Assembly: GCA_963728975.1 (NCBI GenBank)
Contig: CAVSMF010000001.1
Span: 1,984,001-2,048,000, forward strand
DNA length: 64,000 nucleotides
Direction of reading: 5' to 3'
Source of the DNA: DATFCK01 sp963728975
Lineage (GTDB): Bacteria > Verrucomicrobiota > Verrucomicrobiia > Chthoniobacterales > UBA10450
This document shows, one piece after another, positions 46,425-55,329 of this stretch. The number at the start of each line of letters is the position of its first letter. Position 1 is the stretch's first letter. Position numbers and translations under genes: made by a program. The notes under the pieces are model-generated. The model saw only the letters and a list, made by a program, of their open reading frames with translations, made no database searches and was not told the DNA's origin.

Positions 46425-47705
46425 ATGTCGCGACGCGCAATCGTAGCAGTGGCGCTATTTCTCGGAGCCCTCGTTGTTGTCAATATTGTTGTTCTCGCCG
46501 TCTGGCTTCCATCGCGAAAGGCGTCGTCGTCAAATGCCCAGCCACCGAAAGAAGCTGCGGCGGCTTCTCAAAATTCCTCTGGGCCGGCGCCGAATTCTTC
46601 TGGGCCGAGCCGTCCGCTCGCGGCCACAGCACCCGCGGGCAAGCCGTCCAATGAGTTTTCGCTGGAACGTCAGGTCACATCGCCCAGCGGGAATATTCGC
46701 ATTAAATATTTGAGGAATCGCGCCAGCAAAATGCACCGCATTGTGGTGGAAGACGCGCGGCAGCCTGAAACCAGCGCGATTCTGTGCGAATCAAAGCATA
46801 CCGCCTGGGCTTTGGTCTCCCCGGACGACCAATGGATTGCAGTGGACGAACGGAATGGCGCGGATGGATCCGCCACCCGCCTTTATCATCGGGCCGCCGG
46901 CGCCTCGTTTCAATATTCTCTGGCCCAGGACACTGGAGCAGAGGGATCGACTCTGCAGGATGCGGTTTGGAAAGCCTATTTGAGCGCGACCAACGCCGAG
47001 CCGGATACTTCTCGGAAGGGAGTGACGATCGACGCGGCGGCCTGGGAAAACGATTCGCGAAAACTGGACGTCTCGGTGGCCTACCTGCCGGGGCCGAATG
47101 ACCCCGACGTTCCCGCGCCTTGGAGCTGCACTTACGATGTTACCTCAAAACAAGTGCAGCCGACGAGTTCTCCCGAGGCCGATCGCAAGGAGGACGAATC
47201 GGCGGTTGCCGAGGAGCCGGCGCCGCGGAACGAGGGTGAGTCTGCTGATGCGATCGCCGAGAAGGCAGGCGCCGAGAATGACGAAAGCCAGGAAACCGAA
47301 ATGGGCGAGCAGGACGAATATCCCGGGGAAAAATTTCCGGCAACGCGTCTCGACGAACTGACGGTTGAAGACGTTAACGAATCGAGCTTGAGCGAGATCG
47401 ACTATGCCATTAACGAGATGTTCGCCCGCCACGGCGCAGAATTCAAAGATAAGAAGGTCGCCAAACAATTTTCCGAGTTCTCCTGGTACACGCCGCGCCC
47501 AGAGTTAAGCCTGGATGATATTGAAAATGAGTTTAGCGACCTGGAGAAGCAGAATCTGGCGGTGCTCAAGCGTTGCCGGGATTCAAAACTTGCGGCGGCC
47601 CGGCATAAGGCGCCCCGCGAGCGCGAGGAGAGCACCCGTGAAAAAGTTCTGCGCGGGATACGGGCATGGCAGGACATGGGCGGTCCCATGCCTCCTCACC
47701 CTTGA
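46425..47705 (+). CDS. YARHG-domain membrane-anchored protein
   Basis: 426 residues. N-terminal anchor AIVAVALFLGALVVVNIVVLAVW, an Ala/Ser/Pro linker, a beta-rich domain of about 170 residues (SPSGNIRIKYLRNRAS, SPDDQWIAVDERNG), an acidic Glu-rich stretch, and a C-terminal YARHG domain (DYAINEMFARHGAEFKDKK, FSEFSWYTPRPELSLDD). YARHG domains occur in bacterial extracytoplasmic proteins with unknown ligand. Gap 46163-46424 upstream holds no gene; a TTGACA at 46389 has no convincing -10. Confidence 0.75.
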   Translation: MSRRAIVAVALFLGALVVVNIVVLAVWLPSRKASSSNAQPPKEAAAASQNSSGPAPNSSGPSRPLAATAPAGKPSNEFSLERQVTSPSGNIRIKYLRNRASKMHRIVVEDARQPETSAILCESKHTAWALVSPDDQWIAVDERNGADGSATRLYHRAAGASFQYSLAQDTGAEGSTLQDAVWKAYLSATNAEPDTSRKGVTIDAAAWENDSRKLDVSVAYLPGPNDPDVPAPWSCTYDVTSKQVQPTSSPEADRKEDESAVAEEPAPRNEGESADAIAEKAGAENDESQETEMGEQDEYPGEKFPATRLDELTVEDVNESSLSEIDYAINEMFARHGAEFKDKKVAKQFSEFSWYTPRPELSLDDIENEFSDLEKQNLAVLKRCRDSKLAAARHKAPREREESTREKVLRGIRAWQDMGGPMPPHP

Positions 47706-47795
47706 GAGCCGGCAGGCCGCCCGACAGCGCTTCAATTGAGACTCGTTGACGGAATCTTAAAAAATATTTCTTGGGCGTTGAGCGGCGACAGTTCC

Positions 47796-48869
47796 CTATG
47801 TTTGCACAAAGAAGAACGCCATCGCCAGAATCACGTAGGTCGCCAGCAATAGCACCCCTTCAAACCAGGTCGTCTCGCCATCCGCGGCAATCGCGTTGAC
47901 GGCAAAGGTCACTCCCGCGATCGCTATCAGCTCGAGCGGATTCTCGAACACCAGGTTCATCGGTTTGCCCATGAGCCAGGAGACAATCACGAGCAGTGGC
48001 GCCACCAGCAGCGCCACCTGAATGCTCGACCCGACCGTGATGCTCATCACCAAACCAATTCGGTCCCGCCTGGCAAAATAAATCGCAGCCACGTATTCAG
48101 CGGCGTTACCGACAATTGCCAGCACCACCACGCCCAGAAAAAAGCGGGAGAGACCGAGCCGGGCGGCGGTTGTGCCTAGCGCTCCGGAAATCAATTCCGA
48201 TTCCCAAGCGGTAAATGCCGTTCCGATCAGCAACACGAGCAGCGATTGCCAGACCGGCCACGGTGGATGGTCGCGTTTCTTGCCGGTTCGCTCGAAGGCA
48301 AATACCTCCCGATGTGTAACCAGGGTGTAGATCAAATTGGCGGCATAAACCAAAATCAGGACAGCGGCCACGCCCAGGCTCAGTCCTTCATCCAAACGGC
48401 GCACCTCGGGCGAATTGAGCAGGCCGCGCTCGGTGTAATCGAACAGGGCCGGTACCAGCAGCCCGATCATCGCCAGCATAAGAAGACTGGAGAGCAGGCC
48501 TGCCCGCTCTCGCTTGAAGCTTTGTTGCTCGCGTCCCCAGCTTCCAGCCAGGATGGCCAGGCCAAGCCCAAGCAAGCTGTTGCCGATGATTGAGCCGGTG
48601 ATCTGGCCCTTGACCACGCCGGTCTCGCCCGCGGCGAGAACGAAGAGGGCCAGAACAAACTCGGCCGTATTCCCAAACGTCACATTTAATAAGCCGCCCA
48701 CCGCCGGGTTGGCCCGGGCCGCCATCTGCTCGGTCGCCCGCCGGATCCATTCCGCTAACGGAACAATGGCCAGAATAGCGCTGACGAAGACCCAGATCGG
48801 GCCGGCGTGGAAGACATACGACAGGGCGAGCGAGGCCGGAACCAGGAGTAAGAGCCAGGTGAAGATCAT
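47796..48869 (-). CDS. Calcium/proton antiporter (CaCA family, Cax/ChaA type)
   Basis: 357 residues with about eleven membrane helices and the two inverted alpha repeats of the CaCA superfamily: LLNVTFGNTAEFVLALFVL in the first half and IVGNAAEYVAAIYFARRDRIG, SITVGSSIQVALLVAPLLV in the second. The GNxxE and GSSIQ motifs are those of cation-binding helices. It should export Ca2+ in exchange for H+. The signature fits Cax rather than the sodium exchanger NCX. Confidence 0.9.
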   Translation of the reverse strand: MIFTWLLLLVPASLALSYVFHAGPIWVFVSAILAIVPLAEWIRRATEQMAARANPAVGGLLNVTFGNTAEFVLALFVLAAGETGVVKGQITGSIIGNSLLGLGLAILAGSWGREQQSFKRERAGLLSSLLMLAMIGLLVPALFDYTERGLLNSPEVRRLDEGLSLGVAAVLILVYAANLIYTLVTHREVFAFERTGKKRDHPPWPVWQSLLVLLIGTAFTAWESELISGALGTTAARLGLSRFFLGVVVLAIVGNAAEYVAAIYFARRDRIGLVMSITVGSSIQVALLVAPLLVIVSWLMGKPMNLVFENPLELIAIAGVTFAVNAIAADGETTWFEGVLLLATYVILAMAFFFVQT

Positions 48870-48994
48870 GAATGCCGGCGCTTGTGACGCAAAGTTGAAT
48901 CGTTAAATGGTTAAATTGTTAAATCGGTCAGAACTAGCGCAGTTTCGATGGTCAAACTGCTTCCGTTTTAACTCTGTAACGCTTTTAACCTGTC

Positions 48995-50488
48995 TCAGAA
49001 CGCTTCGTTCGGTTCGGTCACGTTGCGAGCGCGATCTTCGAATCGGGTGAATTCTTTCAGGAAGGTGAGCGGGATCTCCCCGACCGGACCGTTGCGTTGC
49101 TTGGCGATGATCAATTCCGCTTCACCGGCTTTCTCCGCCCGCGCTTCTTCGTCTTCTTCGTACATTTCCGCTCGGACCAGCAGCGCCACCAGATCGGCGT
49201 CCTGCTCGATCGAACCGGACTCGCGCAGATCGCTGAGCCGCGGCTTGCCTCCGGACCGCTGCTCGGGTTGCCGATTCAATTGGGCCACAACGATCACCGG
49301 AATTTTCAGTTCCTTGGCCAAGCCTTTCAATCCTGCGGAAATCTCCGAAATCTCGAGCTGCCGGTTATCCTGGGCGCGCCGCGACGGCGATCGCAGCAAT
49401 TGCAGGTAATCGATGATGATAAGCTGCACGTCCTCCTTCGCTTTCAGGCGGCGTGCTTTCGCGCGCAAGGCGAGAATGTCGAGACTGGCGCTGTCATCGA
49501 TGAAAATTTTCGCTTCCGCTAATTTCGAGGCGGCTGCGGTCAAACTGGGAAAGTCGCGCTCGGCCAGAAATCCATCGCGCACCTTTTGCAAATTGACCCG
49601 GGCCCGGGAGCAGAGCAGACGTTGCACCAGCTGCTGGCTGCTCATTTCCAGGCTGAACACCCCCACCGGCAATCGCTCCTCGATGGCGGCATGCTCCGCG
49701 ATATTCATGGCCAGGGCGGTTTTGCCCATGCTTGGGCGAGCCGCGATAACGATCATTTCCGCCGGATGCAGGCCGCTGGTCATCCGGTCGAACTCGACAA
49801 AGCCGGTTGAGATGCCGGTGATGCCGCCTTTGCGCTCATAAAGTTTTTCGATCGACTCGATTGCCTCCATGACCTGGTCTTTCATGGAGAGCATCTGGCC
49901 TTTGAAACGGTCCTCGCCTACTGCGAAGATTTTCTGCTCCACTTCATCGAGGAGATTGCTTACCTCATCCTGTTCTTCATAGGCGCGGCGAACGCTTTCG
50001 GTGGCCGCGGCAATGATTTGGCGCAGAAGATACTTGTCCCGGACGATTTCGAGGTAGTAGCCGACGTTGGCCGCGGTTGGGACAAAAGTGAAAAGACCGG
50101 TAATGAAGGCGGCGCCGCCAAGGGTTTCGAGCAAACTGCGATCGCGCAGCACCTGGGTGAACGTGATCAGATCGATGGCCTGGCCGCCGTTCCAAAGCTC
50201 GACCAGAACGTTGTAGATGGTTTGATGGGCAGGGACGTAGAAATATTCTTCGTTAATTTTCTCGACGGACTCCGCGATAGCGTCGCGGGGAGAAATCAGC
50301 ATGGAACCGAGAACGCCTTGCTCGGCCTCGGCGCTGTGGGGCGGGGCGCGGTGAATATCCTGGGCAGAACCTGTGGGCGAGTTGGGGAAAACTTTTCCCT
50401 CATTCCTGGCCGCCGAACCTCGGCCAGCACCGTTTCCAGCTGTCTTACGAGGCTCTCCACCGATCCCGGAGGATGGTTGAATCGCCAT
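48995..50488 (-). CDS. dnaB: Replicative DNA helicase DnaB
   Basis: 497 residues. A poorly conserved leader of about 45 residues precedes the N-terminal domain (PPHSAEAEQGVLGSMLISP). The RecA-like core has Walker A ARPSMGKTALAMN (Lys256), FSLEMSSQQLVQR, the Walker B LIIIDYLQLL and SDLRESGSIEQDADLV. No intein is present. The gene starts at the base after the rplI stop (TAA then ATG), keeping the common rplI-dnaB order. The leader is unusually long, so a later start is possible. Confidence 0.96.
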   Translation of the reverse strand: MAIQPSSGIGGEPRKTAGNGAGRGSAARNEGKVFPNSPTGSAQDIHRAPPHSAEAEQGVLGSMLISPRDAIAESVEKINEEYFYVPAHQTIYNVLVELWNGGQAIDLITFTQVLRDRSLLETLGGAAFITGLFTFVPTAANVGYYLEIVRDKYLLRQIIAAATESVRRAYEEQDEVSNLLDEVEQKIFAVGEDRFKGQMLSMKDQVMEAIESIEKLYERKGGITGISTGFVEFDRMTSGLHPAEMIVIAARPSMGKTALAMNIAEHAAIEERLPVGVFSLEMSSQQLVQRLLCSRARVNLQKVRDGFLAERDFPSLTAAASKLAEAKIFIDDSASLDILALRAKARRLKAKEDVQLIIIDYLQLLRSPSRRAQDNRQLEISEISAGLKGLAKELKIPVIVVAQLNRQPEQRSGGKPRLSDLRESGSIEQDADLVALLVRAEMYEEDEEARAEKAGEAELIIAKQRNGPVGEIPLTFLKEFTRFEDRARNVTEPNEAF

Positions 50489-51040
50489 TTATTGAGTTTC
50501 TTTTTTTCTTCTGAAAAACGAGCGGTGCTTTTTCTCCGGTTCCTCCGAAGCCGCTTCCGGTTCTGTTCCCCGGTCGCGTGGTTCTTCCGCTGATTTTACC
50601 TGAAAATTAAATTTCGTATCCACGTCCGGATGCAATTTGATCGCAACCTCATGCTCGCCGGTCGTCTTGATCGGATGTTCCAGGACGATCTTATGCCGAT
50701 CAATTTCGTGGCCAATTTCGTTCTTGAGACGGGTCACAACATCCTGGGCGGTGATCGACCCGAATGCTTTGCCGCTCTGGCCGGTATCGAGTGTGAATAC
50801 CACTCTCAACTTGGCAATGCGGCGGGTAAGTTCCTCCGCGTCGTTGAGCTCGCGCGCTTCTCGCTCGGCGCGTTTCTTTTTCAAATTATCCAGCTGGCGC
50901 AAAGCCGCAGGTGTGACTTCATACGCCTTGTTCCTGGGCAGGAGAAAATTGCGGGCGTAGCCGCGGCGAACCTTTACCACATCCGCTTCCGCCCCGAGAC
51001 CGGGGACGTTTTCAGTCAAAATAATCTTGGTCGAAGGCAT
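50489..51040 (-). CDS. rplI: 50S ribosomal protein L9
   Basis: 183 residues from ATG 51040. TKIILTENVPGLGAEADVVKV and RRGYARNFLLPRNKA are the N-terminal rRNA-binding domain; the second domain has GSITAQDVVTRL. A charged extension (PRDRGTEPEAASEEPEKKHR plus RSFFRRKK) of about 30 residues beyond the usual end (about 150) is unusual. rpsF, ssb and rpsR, usually upstream, are not adjacent here. Confidence 0.95.
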   Translation of the reverse strand: MPSTKIILTENVPGLGAEADVVKVRRGYARNFLLPRNKAYEVTPAALRQLDNLKKKRAEREARELNDAEELTRRIAKLRVVFTLDTGQSGKAFGSITAQDVVTRLKNEIGHEIDRHKIVLEHPIKTTGEHEVAIKLHPDVDTKFNFQVKSAEEPRDRGTEPEAASEEPEKKHRSFFRRKKETQ

Positions 51041-51171
51041 GATGTTGGTACTCGTGATGTGATTCGACCGAAAATGCGAACGTTTTTTTCGGATCGGAGT
51101 CTGCCAGTATAGAAACGGCAGCCTCACTGTCAAAGGAAAGTGAAAATTTTTCGCTGAACCGCTCGTGATTT

Positions 51172-52482
51172 CTACCGCCGAAGGTACCAATTATCGCGAT
51201 TGAGCGGCAGATTGCTTTGCCCCGACGGACCCAACTTGGCCAGCAATGTTTGGTAAACAGCAATCTGCCCTCGTTGGAATCCGTGCCGTGATCCGGCAAG
51301 ATAAAGACGCCAGGTCCGATAAGTGGTTTCATCGACCGAGGCAAGCGCTTCCCGGCGATGCGCTTCCAACCGCCGCAGCCAACGTTCCAGGGTCAGAGCG
51401 TAATGCTCGCGCAAATTTTCGACATCGCGTATCTCGAAACCGGCCGTTTCAGCCGCGGTTAACATCACCGGCAGTGGCGGAATGTCGCCATCGGGAAAAA
51501 CATATTCTTCGATGAAGGACCCGTTGGTGTTATCCGGCCGCGCCACGATGCTTTGGCCGATGGCCTGGTTGAGAAAGACCCCGCCGGGCTTGAGAACGCG
51601 TCGGGCAATCTGGAAATAATCCGAAAGACATTCGTCACCGACATGTTCGGCCATGCCGACGCTGGCAATCGCATCGTAGATCTGCGATTCGTTCCCCAAC
51701 TCGCGGTAATCTCGCAGTTCGACTGTCACTTCCTCCTTAAGTCCCGCTTCGGCGATGCGCTTTTGGGCGTAGCCTGCCTGCCTTTCGCTCAAGGTAATGC
51801 CATGGGCGTGGACTCCGAACTGTCTGGCTGCGTAAACAATCAGGCCGCCCCAGCCGCAGCCGATATCCAGAAGATGTTGGCCGCGTTTAAGACCCAGTTT
51901 TCGGCACAGATAATCGAGTTTGCGTTCCTGCGCCGTATCCAGATCGTCCTCCTTGCCCTGAAAGTAGGCGCAGGAATAAACCATCCTCCGGTCCAGCCAG
52001 AGCTGATAAAATTCGTTCGAAATGTCGTAGTGAAAGCTGATTGCGCGCCGGTCCCGGTCGATCGAGTGCCGCCGATTGCGGGTTCGGGCCAGGAATTGTC
52101 CGGCCCGCGCCATCATCGAGCTGCCCTCCCCGTCGGGCAGCGCCACCAGTAATCCGGCGAGCTTTACCTTTTTCTTCCAATCGCCCAAATGCTGGAGCAA
52201 GAAATCTCCGGTCTCGAACGCGGCGGTGATGTCGCCTTCGACATCGAAATCGTCGCGCAAATAGGCCTCAGCTAATCCGACTTCTGTCCCAGGCAGAAAC
52301 ATTCGACCGAGCGATTCCGGATGTTTCAGGACAAGAACCGCGGCCCGCGGCCGTTCGTCCGGCCATCTACTGCCGTCCCACAGTCGTATGCCCAGATTCT
52401 CCAGGGCGCGGCCGCCGAAAATTTCGCCCAGGACTCGGCGAGTTTGCTCCTCGATATTTTTTTTCGAAGAGATCGCCTGCAT
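51172..52482 (-). CDS. cfa: Cyclopropane-fatty-acyl-phospholipid synthase
   Basis: 436 residues. Uses SAM to add a methylene bridge to unsaturated acyl chains of membrane lipids. The N-terminal domain is followed by ISFHYDISNEFYQLWLD, the SAM loop LLDIGCGWGGLIVYAA, ITLSERQAGYA and a bicarbonate-site region near DAIASVGMAEHVGDE. EEYVFPDGDIPP and the C-terminal WRLYLAGSRHGFQRGQIAVYQTLLAK are family typical. It starts 12 bases after the sufT stop, so it may share that transcript. Confidence 0.94.
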   Translation of the reverse strand: MQAISSKKNIEEQTRRVLGEIFGGRALENLGIRLWDGSRWPDERPRAAVLVLKHPESLGRMFLPGTEVGLAEAYLRDDFDVEGDITAAFETGDFLLQHLGDWKKKVKLAGLLVALPDGEGSSMMARAGQFLARTRNRRHSIDRDRRAISFHYDISNEFYQLWLDRRMVYSCAYFQGKEDDLDTAQERKLDYLCRKLGLKRGQHLLDIGCGWGGLIVYAARQFGVHAHGITLSERQAGYAQKRIAEAGLKEEVTVELRDYRELGNESQIYDAIASVGMAEHVGDECLSDYFQIARRVLKPGGVFLNQAIGQSIVARPDNTNGSFIEEYVFPDGDIPPLPVMLTAAETAGFEIRDVENLREHYALTLERWLRRLEAHRREALASVDETTYRTWRLYLAGSRHGFQRGQIAVYQTLLAKLGPSGQSNLPLNRDNWYLRR

Positions 52483-52494
52483 GCGCGATTTAGT

Positions 52495-53049
52495 CTAAAT
52501 CATCCCGAGCTTCATCCGTCCGGCTTCGCTGATCATGTTCTGGTTCCAGGGCGGATCCCAAACGAGCTGGACATCGGCTTCATCGACGCCGTCAATGCTC
52601 AGAATTTTGCTTTGCGCATCGTGGGCGATGGCCGGCCCCATTCCACATCCTGGGGCGGTCAGGGTCATCTTCACTTCCACCCTGGTTCCGCCATCGTCGT
52701 TTTTGACCAGACGGCAATCGTAAACCAAACCGAGATCGACAATGTTCACTGGAATCTCGGGGTCAAAACACTGTTTCAACTGTTCCCAGACCGATTTTTC
52801 ATCGACCGGGCCGCCGTCTGAATTTTTTGGAGCGCCGTTTCCAGCTGCGGGCTTTTTCTCCAATCCAAGCGCGTCGAGGTCTTTCTCGGCTATCCGGGAC
52901 AAGCCGTAGGGAGTAGCGATGGTATAACTGCCACCGAGAGTCTGGGTGATCACTCCTTTGGTTCCCTCGGGCAGCATCATTTTTTGTCCGCTCGGGATCA
53001 GGATCGTCTCCGTGTCCCGGCTCAGATTGAATTCAGTATTCTCGTGCAT
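52495..53049 (-). CDS. sufT: SufT-type Fe-S cluster assembly protein (DUF59)
   Basis: 184 residues. The N-terminal part (LIPSGQKMMLPEGTKGVITQ, LGGSYTIATPYG) is the SufT extension; the C-terminal MIP18/DUF59 domain has the conserved DPEIPVNIVDLGLVYD and LTAPGCGMGPAIAHD with the reactive cysteine, then VQLVWDPPWNQNMIS. SufT proteins help mature Fe-S enzymes. It sits in a minus-strand group with a NifU-like scaffold and a rhodanese-like protein, which supports the role. Confidence 0.92.
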   Translation of the reverse strand: MHENTEFNLSRDTETILIPSGQKMMLPEGTKGVITQTLGGSYTIATPYGLSRIAEKDLDALGLEKKPAAGNGAPKNSDGGPVDEKSVWEQLKQCFDPEIPVNIVDLGLVYDCRLVKNDDGGTRVEVKMTLTAPGCGMGPAIAHDAQSKILSIDGVDEADVQLVWDPPWNQNMISEAGRMKLGMI

Positions 53050-53065
53050 GGTTACGGGTTAATTT

Positions 53066-53144
53066 GCCACAGATTTACACAGATCAAACCCAGATGGCCT
53101 CAACCTGCGCCGGTAATCTGCGTTCATCCGTGTTTATCTGTGGC
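53066..53144. repeat. CACAGAT-family inverted repeat overlapping a gene end
   Basis: Left arm 53066-53084 (GCCACAGATTTACACAGAT) and right arm 53126-53144 (ATCCGTGTTTATCTGTGGC) are imperfect inverted copies. The right arm supplies the last codons (ATDKHG) and part of the stop of the NifU-like gene. Confidence 0.65.
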
Positions 53145-53615
53145 TTTTAAAATTACTTTTACTTTTCCTTTGGATTCCGCGTCTGAGCCAAAGCTTTGCA
53201 ATAAACCGGGCGACGTTGGTGTTTTCTCCGCCGTTTGCTCGTTGCCTGCCCCCAACGCGTTTCGTAACGCGCCTTCGACCAATTGGGCGCAATGAATTTT
53301 TACCGGTGGCAAGGGACCGAGCGGCGCCGCCAGCTCTTCGCCGGACATCGCTCCTGCTTCGATAGCGGTTTTTCCCCTCAGCATCTCGGTCGCAACGCTG
53401 GCCACGGCAATGGCGGTCTGGCAGCCAAAAGATTGAAAGGTCGCGCGGTCGATCACTTTTCGTCCGTTTTCTTCCTTGAATTTGAGCCACATCCGCAACA
53501 TGTCGCCGCAATCGGCGCTGCCGACGGTTCCGACGGCGTCGGCGTCCTTCATCTCCCCCATGTTTTTAGGGTTCCGGATGGCCTCATTAATCTGGGATTC
53601 AATATCGTCGCTCAT
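53124..53615 (-). CDS. NifU/IscU-like Fe-S scaffold protein
   Basis: 163 residues from ATG 53615. The three scaffold cysteines and nearby acidic residue are in SADCGDMLRMWLKF, FQSFGCQTAIAVASV and KIHCAQLVEGAL, as in IscU/NifU N-terminal domains; the domain is complete by about residue 115. A 45-residue tail (TAEKTPTSPGLLQSFG...VKVILKATDKHG) has no NifU C-terminal CxxC domain and ends within the 53066-53144 repeat. Assembles Fe-S clusters in the cytosol, with SufT and the rhodanese-like neighbour. Confidence 0.85.
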   Translation of the reverse strand: MSDDIESQINEAIRNPKNMGEMKDADAVGTVGSADCGDMLRMWLKFKEENGRKVIDRATFQSFGCQTAIAVASVATEMLRGKTAIEAGAMSGEELAAPLGPLPPVKIHCAQLVEGALRNALGAGNEQTAEKTPTSPGLLQSFGSDAESKGKVKVILKATDKHG

Positions 53616-53639
53616 AAAATATCGCCAACGCCTCTGAAA

Positions 53640-53664
53640 TGTAGCCACCGCCCTGTGGGCGGTG
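53640..53664 (+). repeat. TGTAG hairpin between two Fe-S genes
   Basis: TGTAG (53640-53644), one base, then a perfect 8-bp stem CACCGCCC/GGGCGGTG with loop TGT. It lies in the 60-base gap between the rhodanese-like and NifU-like genes. Confidence 0.65.
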
Positions 53665-53675
53665 CCCTCCCCACT

Positions 53676-54236
53676 TCATCCTTGTTCCAAATGATACCTG
53701 GGCACAGTCGGATCGACCTCGACGCTCCAGGCATCAATCCCGCCGCGCAAACTCTTCACATTTTCAAAGCCGTGTCCCTGAAAATAAGCCGCCGCGTCCA
53801 GGCTGCGGCCGCCTTGATGATCGTAAACGACCAGTAGATCTTCACGCGGCCACGTCCTTGCGATCTCCTGCATCAGCTCCTGGGTAAAAAGATGGGCCGG
53901 CTCGATTTTGACCGCCTCGTATTCTTCGCGGGTCCGGACATCGAGCAGTCGGATTTTCTCTCCATTTTTCATGCGCTCGGATAATTCGCGCGGCTCAATT
54001 TGCATGGCCCGATCGGATTCTTCGCTGGTGATGATGTGCTCGATCGCTTCATTGACATTCAGGTTTTCATTGCGCGCGCACACGCCGGCCAGGGTTTCAT
54101 CCGGTGAAAACCCGCAGCTGCTGCATCCACCGATGTGGTATTTCCGGAAAAGAGCGCGTTGCGCGCCGGGAAATTGCTCGAGCAACTCCCGCATGCTGAT
54201 GTTAGGATCGATCGCCGCCGCCGATTTCATCTTCAA
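53676..54236 (-). CDS. DUF1858/ScdA-like domain plus rhodanese-like domain lacking the catalytic cysteine
   Basis: 186 residues. The N-terminal region (ISMRELLEQFPGAQRALF, HIGGCSSCGFSPDETL) has a CSSC motif as in ScdA/DUF1858-type iron proteins. The C-terminal rhodanese domain has IRLLDVRTREEYEAVKI and a loop reading VVYDHQGGRSLDAAAYF; the active cysteine expected before the GRS signature is Asp or His. It therefore probably carries no persulfide and may bind partners instead. First gene of the Fe-S group. Confidence 0.8.
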   Translation of the reverse strand: MKMKSAAAIDPNISMRELLEQFPGAQRALFRKYHIGGCSSCGFSPDETLAGVCARNENLNVNEAIEHIITSEESDRAMQIEPRELSERMKNGEKIRLLDVRTREEYEAVKIEPAHLFTQELMQEIARTWPREDLLVVYDHQGGRSLDAAAYFQGHGFENVKSLRGGIDAWSVEVDPTVPRYHLEQG

Positions 54237-54241
54237 TAAAC

Positions 54242-54265
54242 TGTAGCGGCGGTCTATGACCGTCG
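54242..54265 (+). repeat. TGTAG hairpin upstream of the rhodanese-like gene
   Basis: TGTAG (54242-54246), stem CGGCGGTC/GACCGTCG with one G-T wobble, loop TAT. Nearly the same sequence as 6885-6908. The rest of the 54237-54404 gap shows no gene. Confidence 0.65.
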
Positions 54266-54404
54266 CAAACTTCCCGCTCCGTCCCCCCCATGGTGCCGGA
54301 CCGCCGGAACGGGGCGGCTCCTCCTTTCTGTTGTGATGGAGAAGATTTTGGACATCCGCCTGCGCATGCTGGCGACGGTCTACCCGGCTCTGCCAACCAC
54401 CAGC

Positions 54405-55121
54405 TTAGGAGTTGACCTGTTTGACAAGAAACACCTTGCGCCGTCTCCGATGGACGATGCCGTGCGCCCGCAAAATGACAAAGAGCAGGAAATAGGAATA
54501 GCCGCTCCATTTCAGAGTCGAACGTCGAGAAGCGAGCGCGGCGGCGATGAGCCCGACTCCGACCAGCAAGAGCAATCGGTAGATGATGTAACGCGTATCG
54601 AATTTCTCCAGTTCGTTCAATTCAAGCGGTTCCCGCAATCGCCAGGCGTGCAGGTACAGAATAGTCAGGGCCAGATAAACCGCGGCAAAACCAAGACCGT
54701 AAATGACCAGCAAGGTTGAGACCTGCGCCGCTGTCATCGGCACAGCGTTGGCGCCGCCGCCGAAAATCATGTCGTTGAAACTGATGCTGAAAAGAAACTT
54801 GAGGGGATAGACGTAAAACAAAACGAGAAAGAGCAGCACGCAGGTGAGGACCCGTGCCGTGGTATCTTGCAGACCGTAACGCCGGCAAAATTTGTAATGA
54901 CTGTTCCAAATGAGCGCGAGCAGAATGAAGCAGACGGCGAAGGCGGGAAAGCCGCGCATCGTGTTCAATAGATCGTCGAAATTTTTTGGGACATCGAGCG
55001 AAACGACGAGAAGGGTCAAGGCGAATCCGAATACGGCATCGCTAAACGATTCGAGGCGCGTCACCTCGTTGCCGCGCATGCGGAACCCATCCACAATTTC
55101 GGGCCTGCTTTGCAATTGCAA
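54405..55121 (-). CDS. TMEM175-family potassium channel (DUF1211)
   Basis: 238 residues, six membrane helices. The first carries RLESFSDAVFGFALTLLVVSL; the RxxxFSDA signature defines the TMEM175 family of K+ channels lacking the usual selectivity filter. The second repeat is present in reduced form after VIYGLGFAAVYLALTILY. Bacterial members form tetramers. A second in-frame ATG lies at codon 15 (MRGNEVTRLES) and may be the true start. No operon partner is evident. Confidence 0.85.
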   Translation of the reverse strand: MQLQSRPEIVDGFRMRGNEVTRLESFSDAVFGFALTLLVVSLDVPKNFDDLLNTMRGFPAFAVCFILLALIWNSHYKFCRRYGLQDTTARVLTCVLLFLVLFYVYPLKFLFSISFNDMIFGGGANAVPMTAAQVSTLLVIYGLGFAAVYLALTILYLHAWRLREPLELNELEKFDTRYIIYRLLLLVGVGLIAAALASRRSTLKWSGYSYFLLFVILRAHGIVHRRRRKVFLVKQVNS

Positions 55122-55281
55122 CGTGGGTTAACTCGACGGGTTCAAGCCGTCAACTCTGTTTTGAACTTTTAACCCGTTCCGAGGACCGCGCGCATTTTCC
55201 TTCGGGCGTTTCAGTCATGCTCCTTGTCTTCTGAAGGTTGGTCTTTATCAAGAGGGCTGCCTGACTCCACGTCTCTCCGGT

Positions 55282-55329
55282 TGCATCGTAAGCGGCTTAC
55301 GATGCATGGATCACCACTTGCGGTGGTGA
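55282..55329. repeat. Two adjacent perfect hairpins
   Basis: TGCATCGTAAGC, one G, GCTTACGATGCA (55282-55306): 12-bp arms. Then TCACCAC-TTGCG-GTGGTGA (55311-55329): 7-bp arms. They lie in the 311-base gene-free stretch 55122-55432. A 12-bp stem with a single unpaired base is as likely a protein-binding palindrome as an RNA hairpin. Confidence 0.6.
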
